Of a DNA stretch of 24,490 nucleotides, positions 1-7,940 are shown one piece after another. The stretch covers positions 1,365,141 to 1,389,630 of the forward strand of contig BFEA01000188.1 in the NCBI GenBank assembly GCA_003427395.1. Reading direction: 5' to 3'. Both the position numbers and the translations under genes were made by a program. This stretch comes from Chara braunii. Lineage: Eukaryota > Streptophyta > Charophyceae > Charales > Characeae. Numbering within the stretch: the first letter of the stretch is position 1; each line of letters begins with the position of its first letter. The notes beneath the pieces were generated by a model. The model did no database searches, was not told where the DNA came from, and was given only the letters and a program-made list of their open reading frames with translations.

Positions 1-340
1 GTGTACAATGGTGCCAGGGCAGGAGACCCCCGCAAAAACCTACATATCAGAGATCGAGGGGCATAACCTCCGATCGGTCTTGTCAGGTATGGTGTAGCGT
101 CCAGATCCCACCCGCCGATGGCCCCCACATATCACTGTCTCCTTCCTCCATCGAACTAGGATTCCTGACAGAAGTCAAGTGAGACCAGCAATGACCAGGA
201 GCATGCCACGGCTCCCTCGGCACGCCCTCCTAACACCCCAGTGTTCTTCCCTGCGCCACCATCGTCACACCGGCGCCAAGTTTTGGCAGTCAAAGCAGAC
301 AGATTACATCAGCCCCGTGAGCGATCCCCCAACGCCCAAA

Positions 341-486
341 CGCCGCCACTGAGGCGGCGCGCTAGCGCAGCGCTACCGCTGCGCTAGGACCTGACCCTTA
401 TGGTAAAGAATTTCGATGTGACCCTGAGGCAAAAGTTGTTCAGTTTATTTTTCTGCATAACATAGTTTTTTTTTTCCGTCCCCTCC

Positions 487-534
<48 letters not shown>

Positions 535-600
535 TGGTCCTTGCACGGCCGGGCTGTCCGGGAAAATAGGGTGACCCGGGCGGCCCCTCTGGTAGCCTAG
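341..600 (-). mobile_element. Variable-arm element, member 1
   Basis: Read on the minus strand, a 60-70 bp core (plus 403-465) is recognisably related to the cores at 2780-2856 and 11773-11850, sharing TATGTTRTG, AACTTTTG and GGGTCACAT. It is flanked by a homopolymer block (T tract near 466-477, then a 47-base C run) and by GC-rich arms. One arm holds two adjacent perfect hairpins: GCCGCC/GGCGGC at about 342-358 and CTAGCGCAGCG/CGCTGCGCTAG at 362-387. The other arm holds GGCCGGG-type sequence at 545-595. CAAACGCCGCC at the left and its partial complement GGCGGTTTG near 606-614 may be terminal repeats. Exact ends are uncertain. Confidence 0.5.
488..534 (+). repeat. Uninterrupted run of 47 C
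   Basis: A pure C homopolymer, immediately preceded by a T tract and a C-rich leader. On the minus strand this is a G run able to form quadruplex structures. The exact length may be affected by sequencing slippage. Confidence 0.9.
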
Positions 601-817
601 CTCTTTGGCGGTTTGTCACATGTGTGCAAAATGTGTCGGAATCCTCCAAATGTGCAAAATGAGATTGAAGTCACCGATAGAACATATTTTTTGTCTTTTG
701 TGCATGTGGAGAGTAGTGGAGTGAGGCCCTACGCCTAAGAAGCAAAAAGCTCTCGGTTGGTGATAACAACTGAGCGAGGTTGTCGATCCCGAAAGGATCC
801 CGATTTCAGAAAAAATA

Positions 818-1210
818 GGGTCTCGCTGCACTACTCTCCACTCTCTGGGAAATCGGATAGTACGCGGAGAGTTGTCAGACTCTCCGATTTCCCGGATTTT
901 GGGTCATCGCTGCACTAACTCTACAAACTCAGACTCTACAACTATCGAGGGTACAAAACTTCAGCTCAAAGTCCCCATTTCTCTGCCCACACTCAAGGTT
1001 CACTCTCCAGATTTGGAGCAAATCGGTGGTTCCTTGAAGGTCTCTCCCCGTAACGAATTTTGCAGGCTGGGCACTCTCCGACGGCGGAGAGTGCAATTCT
1101 TTTGGGGTTTCTGACAGCTCTCCGAATTTCTTTTGGGGTTCTATAGGAGAGTTCGTGCAGCGATGCATAACTCTCTGAATTTGCGCAAGTAGAGTAGTGC
1201 AGCAAGACCC
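818..1210. mobile_element. 393-bp MITE-like element with 20-bp terminal inverted repeats
   Basis: The left end, GGGTCTCGCTGCACTACTCT, matches the right end read in reverse with one mismatch. A second, inner inverted pair (ATCGCTGCACTAACTCT at about 904 and its complement near 1155-1170) lies inside. Perfect hairpins with ACTCTCC stems occur at about 861-882 and 1070-1094. ATA flanks both ends, a possible 3-bp target duplication. The frames crossing it show no known domain, so the element is non-autonomous. Confidence 0.6.
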
Positions 1211-1225
1211 ATACTCTCACATGAT

Positions 1226-1346
1226 TAAGCGCGTCGCTCCACTACTCTCCAAGTGTTTCAAATTGAGACGGAATCCTCCGCCAGACCATGGACAGAGATA
1301 CATTGCCATATTTTTTTGTCTTTTGTGCATGTGGAGAGTAGTGGAG
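1226..1346. mobile_element. Short foldback sequence with CTCCACTACTCTCC ends
   Basis: CTCCACTACTCTCC near 1229 is repeated inverted as GGAGAGTAGTGGAG near 1332. This is the terminal motif of the neighbouring 818-1210 element in a shorter arrangement that overlaps the second copy of the flanking direct repeat. Confidence 0.45.
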
Positions 1347-1440
1347 TGCGGCCCTACGCCTGACAAGTGAAAAACTCTTGGTCGGTGATAACGACCGAGT
1401 GAGGTTGTCGATCCCGAAAGGATCCGGATTTCAGAATTTA

Positions 1441-1847
1441 GCAATTTACTCTCTACTCTCGAGTTGCCACTTCATGCTACGTCTATTCGGCTCTGTGATA
1501 ACCCATTGTTCACGTTCCGAAATGGAGTCTTGTGACTGACTGTCCGCCATGGACATTATCATCATCCATCGATCAGATTCGATCCAGAACAACCTGGGAC
1601 TCCTGAGGAAACCGCTGATGAGCCCGGGCCGTTGGCCTCAGACAACGCTCGCATCATCTTTCGTTTTCCTTGGCCCTTGGGCAAAAGCATCTTGTCGAGT
1701 CTGACTTTTAGGAGTGACAAGAGCATCCCTCTCTCATGAGAGGGACCCCCTGCTTACGATGGCTCCCTGCGATCTATTGGTGGGTAGCTGAAAAACGGGT
1801 TCAGGGTTGCTGTCTACAACTGTAGCAATTTTTGCATGTTCAGGCTA
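1441..1847. other. No gene recognised; possible intron-RNA-like sequence
   Basis: No coding frame is supported here. CATGAGAGGGACC at about 1736 is shared with the mitochondrial-derived region near 19,419. A larger organellar origin cannot be shown by eye. Confidence 0.3.
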
Positions 1848-1952
1848 CCTTCTTCCCCCGAATGCAACGCACGGTCATTATAGCTGTATTTAGACTGAAA
1901 CGTATGTCAAATACAGCTATAATGACCGTACGTTGTATTCGGGGGAAGAAGG
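1848..1952. mobile_element. 105-bp palindromic MITE, copy 1
   Basis: The two ends form a near-perfect hairpin: CCTTCTTCCCCCGAAT begins the element and its complement ends it, and the arms continue through GGTCATTATAGCTGTATTT around a short loop. TA flanks both ends, consistent with a TA target-site duplication as in Tc1/mariner-derived MITEs. Two more copies lie at 24045 and 24186. It has no coding capacity of its own. Confidence 0.85.
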
Positions 1953-1972
1953 TACTCTGCTGAGAAGGCAAC

Positions 1973-2047
1973 GGGCCTAGCTCAGTTGGTAAACCCATGG
2001 AGTCCATGGACTGTTGAAATATACACACAAGTTAGAATCCAGGTGCA
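1973..2047 (+). ncRNA. tRNA-related sequence, possible SINE head
   Basis: GGGCCTAGCTCAGTTGGT is a good tRNA 5' end and A box, and GTTAGAATCC about 50 nt downstream resembles a B box. The acceptor stem does not pair, and the spacing is slightly long for a working tRNA. A minisatellite follows directly. This is best read as the degenerate polymerase III promoter head of a SINE or a tRNA pseudogene. Confidence 0.4.
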
Positions 2048-2048
2048 A

Positions 2049-2243
2049 GCAGTTAAACCACCAGCAGTTAAACCACCAGCAGTTAAACCACCAGCAGTTA
2101 AACCACCGGCAGTTAAACCACCAGCAGTTAAACCACCAGCAGTTAAAGCACCAGCAGTTAAACCACCAGCAGTTAAACCACCAGCAGTGAAACCTCGGGC
2201 AGTTAAAGCACCGGCAGTTAAAGCACCAGCAGTTAAGCCACCA
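2049..2243 (+). repeat. 15-bp minisatellite, about 13 units
   Basis: The unit is GCAGTTAAACCACCA with a few substitutions, such as AAAGCACC and AAACCTCGG. One plus frame stays open and would read Ala-Val-Lys-Pro-Pro repeats, which follows from the 15-bp period. The frame starts inside the tRNA-like head and has no other support as a gene. Confidence 0.9.
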
Positions 2244-2285
2244 GTATGTTTCCCCCACTAAGAAATCAAACATGCAGCTTGTATG

Positions 2286-2425
2286 CAGTCGCAACTTTCG
2301 GGAAGTACCGGGGCAGCGTTTAGCTGGATATCCATCCAGGCAAAATGGGCCTCACATGCGACCCGTTTTGCCTGGATGGACATCCAGCGAAACCCCGCCC
2401 CAGTACTTCCCAAGACTCGCGGCTG
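2286..2425. mobile_element. 140-bp foldback element
   Basis: Arms at 2300-2349 and 2362-2411 are inverted copies. They share GGGAAGTAC, GCTGGAT and CCATCCAGGCAAAA with few mismatches and enclose a loop of about 12 nt. Weaker inverted similarity (CAGTCGC against GCGGCTG) extends to 2286 and 2425. Its length and structure are MITE-like, and it is unrelated to the 105-bp family. Confidence 0.75.
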
Positions 2426-2555
2426 TATACGCGCGCCGCAACTCTGAAAAAAATAGCTGGGAAATGTACAGGTTGCTTAAGTAACAGAATACACATAATT
2501 GCAGTGTGTCTTGAATCTTGATTCTTTCAAATCCAAGGGGTGCTCTTTGGGGATG

Positions 2556-3200
2556 CCACTTTTTATTTTCGAAAAGAGGGTGCATTCATCACTTCTAGAC
2601 AGCTTTTTTTTTTTTTCGATTTTTTTTGAATTTTTCCTAGGCTGTTTTCCCAGGCGCCCGGACACCCAACTTCTGCCCGGGTACACGCCCGGGCATGACC
2701 CCCGGGCAGGGTTCCGGGCAGCCCCAGCGCCGAAAAAAAAAAAAAAAAAAAAAAAAACTCGAAAAATTCCAGAAAACAAATATGTTGTGTAGGATTGAAA
2801 TACAGACGACTTTTGGCTGAGGGTCACATTATAATTCCTCACAGAATCAGAGATAAAAAAGAAAATAACAGAATCAAACAAAGGCACCCCCCCTTTAGAC
2901 CCCTTTAGCCCCTTCAAAACCAATTTATACCCCCCTCCCCCCCCCTTGATTGCCAACTCGCAAAAAACGAAATGAGACCACATTTGAAGTCCTCTAGGAG
3001 AGCGCAGAAAACCCTTTTTTTTTTTTGCACGCCCTGGTACCCCGGATGTCAGACCCCCCCGGGCGTCACGCCCGGGTGCCTGGCTGGGCAGGACCGGCCG
3101 GGCGTGAGAATCTTACTCGAATTTTTCCAAATAACAAAGCTATGGATCCACCCGACCCATTTTTTATTTTTAAAAAGAGGGTGCATTTACAACTTCCAGT
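2556..3200 (+). repeat. Direct repeat on both sides of the 2638-3118 element
   Basis: The sequence around GAAAAGAGGGTGCATTC (2559-2600) recurs around AAAAAGAGGGTGCATTT (3158-3200), ending in CACTTCTAG and AACTTCCAG. GGATCCACCCGA occurs twice in the right-hand flank. The host sequence was probably duplicated near the time of the insertion between the copies. Confidence 0.6.
2638..3118. mobile_element. Variable-arm element, member 2, with 10-bp flanking duplication
   Basis: GAATTTTTCC lies directly outside both ends (2628-2637 and 3119-3128). Inside the ends are GC-rich arms made of repeated GCCCGGG motifs (2655-2733 and 3040-3108), then A-run and T-run blocks facing inward (A run near 2735-2757; T run near 3015-3026), then an AT-richer core. 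The core (2780-2856) resembles those at 403-465 and 11773-11850, with TATGTTGTGTA, GACTTTTGGCT and GGGTCACATT. Frames crossing it have no recognisable domains. Confidence 0.6.
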
Positions 3201-3713
3201 TCTGGATCCACCCGATGTGGCTGAATGGTGTACACGCTATGACACTGACAAATAGATGATGAGTTTGATCCTGATGTAATCAGATCGATACAATAAGTTA
3301 GGGGCAACCCAGTTCAAATGGAATCTTCTTCCCTGGAAGCAGTGCTGTTGCACTGCTTACGAATGTACAACCGAACGAAACATCTCATTCTCCAAATGGA
3401 ACGGAGTTGCTCACGATGAAAGGAAAGAAAGTACGACCGTGAGTCATGAACAAGTTTGTGACGATCAGAGAGGAACATAACCACGTGTGTGTGCAGAAGT
3501 AACGACAATCTGACAACGACAGGAAAAAAATATTACAAGCACTTAGTCATGAACAAGATTGAGCATCAGAATGGTGAACATAACTAAGTACGGGATGATG
3601 GATATTGCATGATACTGGTCCCGTACGTGGAGATGAACATGAGCAAGATTCATCCCGTACGTAGTTGTGAACATGAGCTGTAAAGACGGTCATAAATGTA
3701 CACAATAGCGTTT
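3201..3713. repeat. Transporter 3' flank with GTACGGG inverted repeat
   Basis: No gene was seen between the element at 3118 and the transporter stop. At 3582-3666, AACTAAGTACGGGATGA is repeated inverted as TCATCCCGTACGTAGTT, with a third GTACG between. ATGAACATGAG and related phrases recur from 3447 to 3676. This is expected to hold the transporter's 3' untranslated region, but no poly(A) signal could be fixed. Confidence 0.45.
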
Positions 3714-5675
3714 CTAACTTAATCTCACACGATATGGATCAAGGACGCCTTGGTCACTACCTCCATGGTCGCGGTCACTCCCAGTCTCTTCTTGTCTGTC
3801 ACTCGCTGCTGCGGGGTGAACCTGGCGGGCGCTGCAGAAGGGGCAGTAGGTCACTTGAGGAGGTTGAGGATGATCTTTCACCCTCTCCTCTGACAGATCG
3901 TCAGCTACGCCGACCTCCTGTTGAAAGACATGGGGTGACTGAAACACCTCTGATGCCGACAGAAAAATGGTTGGGGTTATTGCAGGCCCTTTCATATGGG
4001 TTTTGATCGACGGCAACGGCAGGCGAACCTTAGTTGCTGACAAACGAGGAGAATCCCTTTCGGCATTCGAACCTGATGACACGGGAGGTGGGCCTGGCAG
4101 AAGCCTTTGATAGCCCTCTTTCGCCGGATCGGAAGCATCGGGTCTTGGCAGCTGATTCTCCTCCTCGCCCAGCTCCCTTTTTTGTGTACCAGAACAGCCA
4201 AACCTACTCCTCTTGTCTTCCAGGCATGCCAGCACCGCCTCGTGAGCATGCACAAAGAACCACTGCCGTCCGATCAAAGATGTTAATTTAGCGCGAAAGA
4301 AAGCGCTCATGACCGCGCGATTGGGATTGCAGATGGCAAGCGTAACTCCCCTTACCTTGTATTGATGGTAGAGTTCGGTGAGAGCTTTGCACCCATCAGA
4401 ATCTATCATCGTCACAGGCGTCATCTCCAGCACCACATAGCGCACTTGTTCATTGGCTGGAAGGCAACTCTCCATATCCCAACTTGTTTGAGTCTCTCGG
4501 ATGGATGGGTCCGATTGCCCAGCACTGTGCTGTTTTTTATGTAAAGCCGCCATGGCACGAAGGTGCACTTGCTCATCTTCTGGAAGGCAACTCTCCATAT
4601 CCCAACTTGTTTGAGTGTCTCGGACGGATGGGTCCGATTGCCCAGCACTGTGCTGTGTTTTACGTAAAGCGGTCACGGCATGAAGTTCATAACGCTGCAA
4701 ACAGTCCTTTAGAAATGGAATGTTGGCAAAGAAAATTGGCGCATCGATTCTGACAATCACGATCCCACGGTTGCACTTTGCGTCCGGGTATTGCTCCACA
4801 TTGCGGTACACCGTCGTCCCGGGCAGGCGCCCAAGGACAGCCGTGTGGGGATTAGCGGTTTCATGGAGGATAAAGCCCAGGGAGATGACAACAGCCACAG
4901 CGACGCCCACCTCGACACTGAAGAAGACGACCCCAACGAAGGCCAGGAGCCATACTATACAGTCCCTTCTGTTGACTCGGTACAAGTACAGAATCTCAGA
5001 GAAGTCGATCAACTTGAGGACCGCAGAAATGACAATCGCAGCGAGCACACAGAACGGCAAATCCTCAAAGAGGGTGGTGAGGAAGAGGAGAGATACCAGC
5101 ACAAGGAGGCCCGTCACCATGCCAGCAAGACCCGTGCGTGCGCCTGTATCGTCGCTGACAGCGGATCGGGAGACAGAGCCGGCGACCGGATATGCACCGA
5201 ACATAGATCCGACAATATTTGCAAAGCCAATACCTACCAGCTCGTGGCTAGCACTGATCTCATAACCATTCTTGCCTGCAAGCGCCTTGGCTATGGCAAT
5301 TGACTCCATGAAGCCAACCCCTGCAACCACCACTGCAGGCAAGAAAAGCTGCTGCACATCCTTCCACTCGTAGTCAATGCTAAAAGGGGGAAGCCCCTCG
5401 GGCAGATCCCCAACCGTCTTCATCCCATAACAGTTGTTTGTGAACCTGATAAATAGTGTCCCACCAATGGTGACAACAAGAGGAGCAACTATCCGCAGAA
5501 ATCGCAAAGACTTGTGCAAATTCTGGATAAGCTTGGTGAACAGCAGAAATAACAGCACGCTAACTCCGGTCAGCAACGTCGGTATGTGTGCCATATGTAT
5601 ATTGTTCCAAATGTTGAAGAGAATGATGTGGACTTGGCTGCTCTTGGGCAAATTGCAACCAAGAATGTTCTTTGC
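3714..5675 (-). CDS. SULTR4-like sulfate transporter, 3' terminal exon (partial)
   Basis: This 653-codon exon encodes the C-terminal two thirds of a SulP/SLC26 anion transporter and ends in TAG. Plant SULTR4 proteins export sulfate from the vacuole; the SULTR4 assignment is by recognition of motifs, not by a search. Visible matches include GFMESIAIAKALA, AYPVAGSVSRSAV, ANPHTAVLGRLPGTTVYRN and GIVIVRIDAPIFFANI. In the open frame read from 5705, hydrophobic segments lie near residues 42-57, 71-87, 120-138, 155-170, 194-212, 218-236 and 248-280. A STAS domain spans about 286-496 (VLEMTPVTMIDSDG, then WFFVHAHEAVLACL). The exon start is set by an acceptor, a T/GT-rich tract ending TTTTGCAG just before the codons for AKNILG. 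The SULTR4 family aligns from that point, while the preceding ten residues look intronic. The N-terminal exons were not found in the window. Oddities are a 41-residue tandem duplication inside STAS and a hydrophilic tail of about 167 residues, unusually long for SULTR4. Confidence 0.88.
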   Translation of the reverse strand, partial: AKNILGCNLPKSSQVHIILFNIWNNIHMAHIPTLLTGVSVLLFLLFTKLIQNLHKSLRFLRIVAPLVVTIGGTLFIRFTNNCYGMKTVGDLPEGLPPFSIDYEWKDVQQLFLPAVVVAGVGFMESIAIAKALAGKNGYEISASHELVGIGFANIVGSMFGAYPVAGSVSRSAVSDDTGARTGLAGMVTGLLVLVSLLFLTTLFEDLPFCVLAAIVISAVLKLIDFSEILYLYRVNRRDCIVWLLAFVGVVFFSVEVGVAVAVVISLGFILHETANPHTAVLGRLPGTTVYRNVEQYPDAKCNRGIVIVRIDAPIFFANIPFLKDCLQRYELHAVTALRKTQHSAGQSDPSVRDTQTSWDMESCLPEDEQVHLRAMAALHKKQHSAGQSDPSIRETQTSWDMESCLPANEQVRYVVLEMTPVTMIDSDGCKALTELYHQYKVRGVTLAICNPNRAVMSAFFRAKLTSLIGRQWFFVHAHEAVLACLEDKRSRFGCSGTQKRELGEEENQLPRPDASDPAKEGYQRLLPGPPPVSSGSNAERDSPRLSATKVRLPLPSIKTHMKGPAITPTIFLSASEVFQSPHVFQQEVGVADDLSEERVKDHPQPPQVTYCPFCSARQVHPAAASDRQEETGSDRDHGGSDQGVLDPYRVRLS
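4442..4687 (-). repeat. In-frame 123-bp tandem duplication inside the STAS domain
   Basis: Two adjacent 123-bp units, with the period measured from GCACTTG at 4442 and again at 4565, encode two 41-residue copies with 30 of 41 residues identical. Both contain HSAGQSDPS and TQTSWDMESCLP. The duplication lies between the first STAS strand-helix region (ANIPFLKDCLQRYE) and the conserved VLEMTPVTMIDSDG strand, the position of the variable insertion in SLC26 STAS domains. Length is a multiple of three and neither copy has a stop, so it is compatible with a working protein. The units are rich in Ser, Thr, Gln and acidic residues. Confidence 0.9.
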
Positions 5676-5930
5676 CTGCAAAACACACACACAAAGAGAG
5701 ACCAAACAACACTCTTCTCAATGGCCAGGGCATGGTAAAAAAGAAACAACACAAAAAGAAACTGGTGGAAATTGTGCTTTTCCAGATGCATACCATATAA
5801 TATGCTATTCCAGATGCTTGCACACAGCCTTGCAGTATGATGCAGTATGGAAAGGTCCTTGGTACATGGAACCTAAGAAAAGGAGTGTTCTCTGCCTGTG
5901 AAAAGCAATGGACAGAGGAAACAAGATCCA
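5676..5930 (-). other. Intron upstream of the sulfate transporter exon
   Basis: The 3' splice site AG is at 5676-5677 (minus strand), preceded by a T-rich, GT-rich tract. No further SULTR exon could be recognised upstream (higher coordinates) before the GC-rich and repeat-rich sequence begins, so the intron is either long and full of transposons or the gene is broken. Confidence 0.5.
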
Positions 5931-6020
5931 ATACCTTTCTCGGCCTTTTGGCTAAGATCAAGCGTAGTGTCTGTTCCGATCAGTTTCATATATGATCCGT
6001 GGTCCATCGGACCATACGAT
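5931..6020 (+). pseudogene. Truncated U2 snRNA-derived sequence (retropseudogene or SINE head)
   Basis: The first 90 or so nucleotides match U2 snRNA, starting ATACCTTTCTCGGCC and including CTTTTGGCTAAGATCAAG, the region around the branch-site-recognition segment and the stem-loop IIa/b area with GGTCCATCGGACC. The branch-recognition element, normally GTAGTA, is here GTAGTG. The match stops where the Sm site and 3' hairpins should follow, and an A-rich tract (6021-6034) takes their place. No TATA box or plant snRNA upstream element was seen. AAGATC occurs just before the copy (5923-5928) and after the A tract (6032-6037), a weak candidate target duplication. It sits antisense in the presumed transporter intron. 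It could be a retropseudogene or the head of an snRNA-derived SINE. Confidence 0.8.
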
Positions 6021-6034
6021 AAAAAAAAGAAAAG

Positions 6035-6593
6035 ATCTTTATTCTCATAGACATTGACAGCAATCAGCATAAAACCAGTACCGAAAACCCGGTAGGACCG
6101 GGGGTCCCACCCCCGACCGGAACCAGGCCGGTCCTACCAGCCAGTCCACCGGGGGAGCTCCCCCCAGGTGGGCCATAGCGCACCGAACGTGGGGGGTCGA
6201 TTCAATTTTTTCGGGGCCAGGAGGCCTCCACGGCCTGCGTCGAGGTTCCCTCGCCCAAAGAAAGATCGAACCGGGTCCGGTAAGCCCACCCAAAAAGCTT
6301 GAAAAGGGAAGCCTATCTGGACCGTTGATCTGGAGAGATCCGCGTCCCAGATAGGCCGCCGTTTTCAAAATTTCTGGGCGGAAGTACCGTCCCTACCCCG
6401 CCCATCGGCCTACCTCTTCCCTCCCCCACCTACGCCCTCCTCCTGCCCACAGCCTACCACCCGTTCCCTCCCCTGCCCATTCGACCTTCGACAGTCGAAC
6501 TGCTGGGGCACCCTCCCCGTGGCCTCCAGCCCGCCGCTCCTCCAGCCCGTCAAGCCCGCCGTCGTCGTCGCCACCATCCCTAAGAGCCACCGG
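6035..6593. other. GC-rich spacer with a foldback sequence at 6299-6370
   Basis: The segment is CCGG-rich, with no supported coding frame. TTGAAAAGGGAAGCCTATCTGG at 6299-6320 pairs with an inverted partner ending GTTTTCAAAA at 6370, with GCCTATCTGG/CCAGATAGGC at the centre. A minus frame covering 6393-6590 is a composition artefact (Gly, Arg, Glu, Ala). Confidence 0.4.
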
Positions 6594-6790
6594 TAAGTTA
6601 GTAGTTTTCTTCTTCTTCTTCTTCTTCTTCTTCTTCTTCTTCTTCTTCAGCTAGCTACTGTGGTAGTTATGGGCGCGTGCTAGTTGGTGGAGATCCAACC
6701 CGCCAAGTTAGTGGTTTCTTCTTCTTCTTCTTCTTCTTCTTCTTCTTCAGCTAACTACCGTGTAGTTAGTGGGCGCGCGAGAGTTGCTGG
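6594..6790 (+). repeat. Duplicated unit containing (TTC)n microsatellites
   Basis: Two similar units each read AAGTTAGT, then TTC repeats, then AGCTARCTAC, TAGTTA and GGGCGCG. The TTC tracts are at about 6607-6648 and 6715-6749. The differing repeat counts are as expected from slippage after duplication. Confidence 0.8.
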
Positions 6791-7132
6791 GCGCGCGGTT
6801 GGACCACCAGGAATCCAACCGGCCTGGTCCAACCCCGGCACAGCCCTGCATAAAACAAAGAACTTCCGAAATTGTGTGCTATTGCACGTCTGCCGATATG
6901 CACATGAAGTAGTTCAGAGGCTGAGCCCATTGAACCGACCCAGGGGCCCGAGGTCTATTAACTCGCAGGATTACACCTAGGTTGGAGCATTTCATAGCAT
7001 ACAGATTGGAACATGCTGTGTATTCTGGAATATTTAGTATTCCACAGGTTCTAGATAACCCTTCACTTTTCCCAGCAAGAATAGACTCATAGAAACAAAA
7101 AAACACATACTTTCAAACCCTGTCACTATTCA

Positions 7133-7627
7133 ATGCCTTCCAAGTTTTGCTCCAACCGCAGAAAACAGAAAGCAATTCAACAGCAATCACACCAGGAACA
7201 GCAATACACAAGCACTCAACCAACTTCACTGTCTAGAGCATTGAATTCAAAACTCCGAGAGTTTTCACTCCCAAAACAGAAGCGAACAACCATCTCATCA
7301 CTCGCCCAAGAAATCGCCCAATCTCTCCACACTCTCATTCCATCCTTGCATGACTACGCACGTGCTCATGCAAGCGTTCGCGCATCCGCAATCATATGGG
7401 CGGGACACAAAAAGGATGGAGCTCAACATAACGCCGAGCATCCTCCCCGGAAAACTGTCGTCAACATTCATGGAGTGTCTGACTTTCTAGGCTACGGTCA
7501 AAGAACCTTCCCTACTTCAGACTCTCCACACTCGGCCCACGATACGCTGCCCGCTTTACATGCTGACTCTTCCATTCGAATGGTACCATTTCAATCCCCC
7601 ACCTCCACTGTCGCGTCATCAAGTTAA
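7133..7627 (+). CDS. Unrecognised open frame, 164 codons
   Basis: The frame runs ATG to TAA, hydrophilic and rich in Gln, Ser and Thr in its first third, with no signal peptide or membrane segment. I recognise no family. Composition is not as skewed as in the obvious repeat-derived frames, but there is no splice or homology support. It lies between simple repeats and a degenerate minisatellite. Chance or an old transposon remnant is at least as likely as a gene. Confidence 0.15.
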   Translation: MPSKFCSNRRKQKAIQQQSHQEQQYTSTQPTSLSRALNSKLREFSLPKQKRTTISSLAQEIAQSLHTLIPSLHDYARAHASVRASAIIWAGHKKDGAQHNAEHPPRKTVVNIHGVSDFLGYGQRTFPTSDSPHSAHDTLPALHADSSIRMVPFQSPTSTVASSS

Positions 7628-7659
7628 ACTTTTGACTGTCACCAGCGACTGACAGGATA

Positions 7660-7940
7660 ACTGTTCGGAACCTCGTATTTATCCACTTCAGAAGCCCAAC
7701 CCTCTTCTATCCTGCTGATCCCAGTTCGAACCCTGCACACTAACTTCGTAAATCCAACTTAGTTCCATTCTACCGGTAGCAATTTGAAACCCCCTGTACC
7801 ACCTTCATAGGTCTGTCTGTCCCTACTTCTGGTCTCAATTCAAACCGCATGCACTAACTTTTTAAGTCGGAACCTGCTACGTTTTGCTACTCGCATTCGA
7901 GACTTTGTGCGCTAGCTTCGTGGGTCTGGGATTGGTGCCA
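7660..7940 (+). repeat. Degenerate tandem repeat, about 58-bp period, five units
   Basis: A motif TTCGAACC or variant, followed by TGCACTAACTTCGTAARTCC-like sequence, recurs at about 7664, 7723, 7781, 7837 and 7894. The units are strongly diverged, so this is an old array. The TTCGAACC core resembles a tRNA B box, but no A box was found. Confidence 0.6.

Larger units (their letters stand above)
640..1435. repeat. Direct repeat flanking the CACTACTCTCC foldback region
   Basis: A unit at about 640-805 recurs at about 1259-1435. Both copies contain GGAATCCTCC, TTTTTTGTCTTTTGTGCATG, GGAGAGTAGTGGAG, GGCCCTACGCCT, and a final GGTTGTCGATCCCGAAAGGA. They flank the inverted-repeat element at 818-1210, so the whole block is either a nested composite or a long-terminal-repeat-like pair. 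No coding capacity was recognised. Confidence 0.75.

Noticed and set aside
340-390. Two adjacent GC-rich hairpins resembling a rho-independent terminator
   Set aside because: The context is eukaryotic, no gene lies upstream and no U tract follows. They fit better as arm repeats of a transposable element.
1605-1640. CTGATGAG with a nearby GGAAACC, suggesting a hammerhead ribozyme
   Set aside because: The order and spacing do not fit: no GAAA follows a stem II after CTGATGA, and the upstream GAAA is too close to leave room for stem III and stem I.
1700-1780. CATGAGAGGGACC shared with 19,419, suggesting that the first block is also mitochondrial
   Set aside because: The shared part is about 13-15 bases and partly palindromic. 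No exon or intron core could be seen, so it is not claimed.
1977-2294. Frames of 91 and 105 codons (AVKPP repeats on plus, CWWFN repeats on minus)
   Set aside because: Both are read-outs of the 15-bp minisatellite, whose period is a multiple of three.
2477-2983. Minus-strand frame of 168 codons spanning T and A runs
   Set aside because: It crosses the variable-arm element and its homopolymers (poly-Phe, poly-Lys), with no conserved motif.
4720-5303. Plus-strand frames of 181 and 170 codons
   Set aside because: They are shadows of the minus-strand sulfate transporter exon, which has strong family support.
6393-6590. GC-rich minus frame, considered as an upstream SULTR4 exon or transit peptide
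   Set aside because: It has no membrane segment or SULTR motif, and the residue mix (Gly, Arg, Ala, Glu) follows from base composition.
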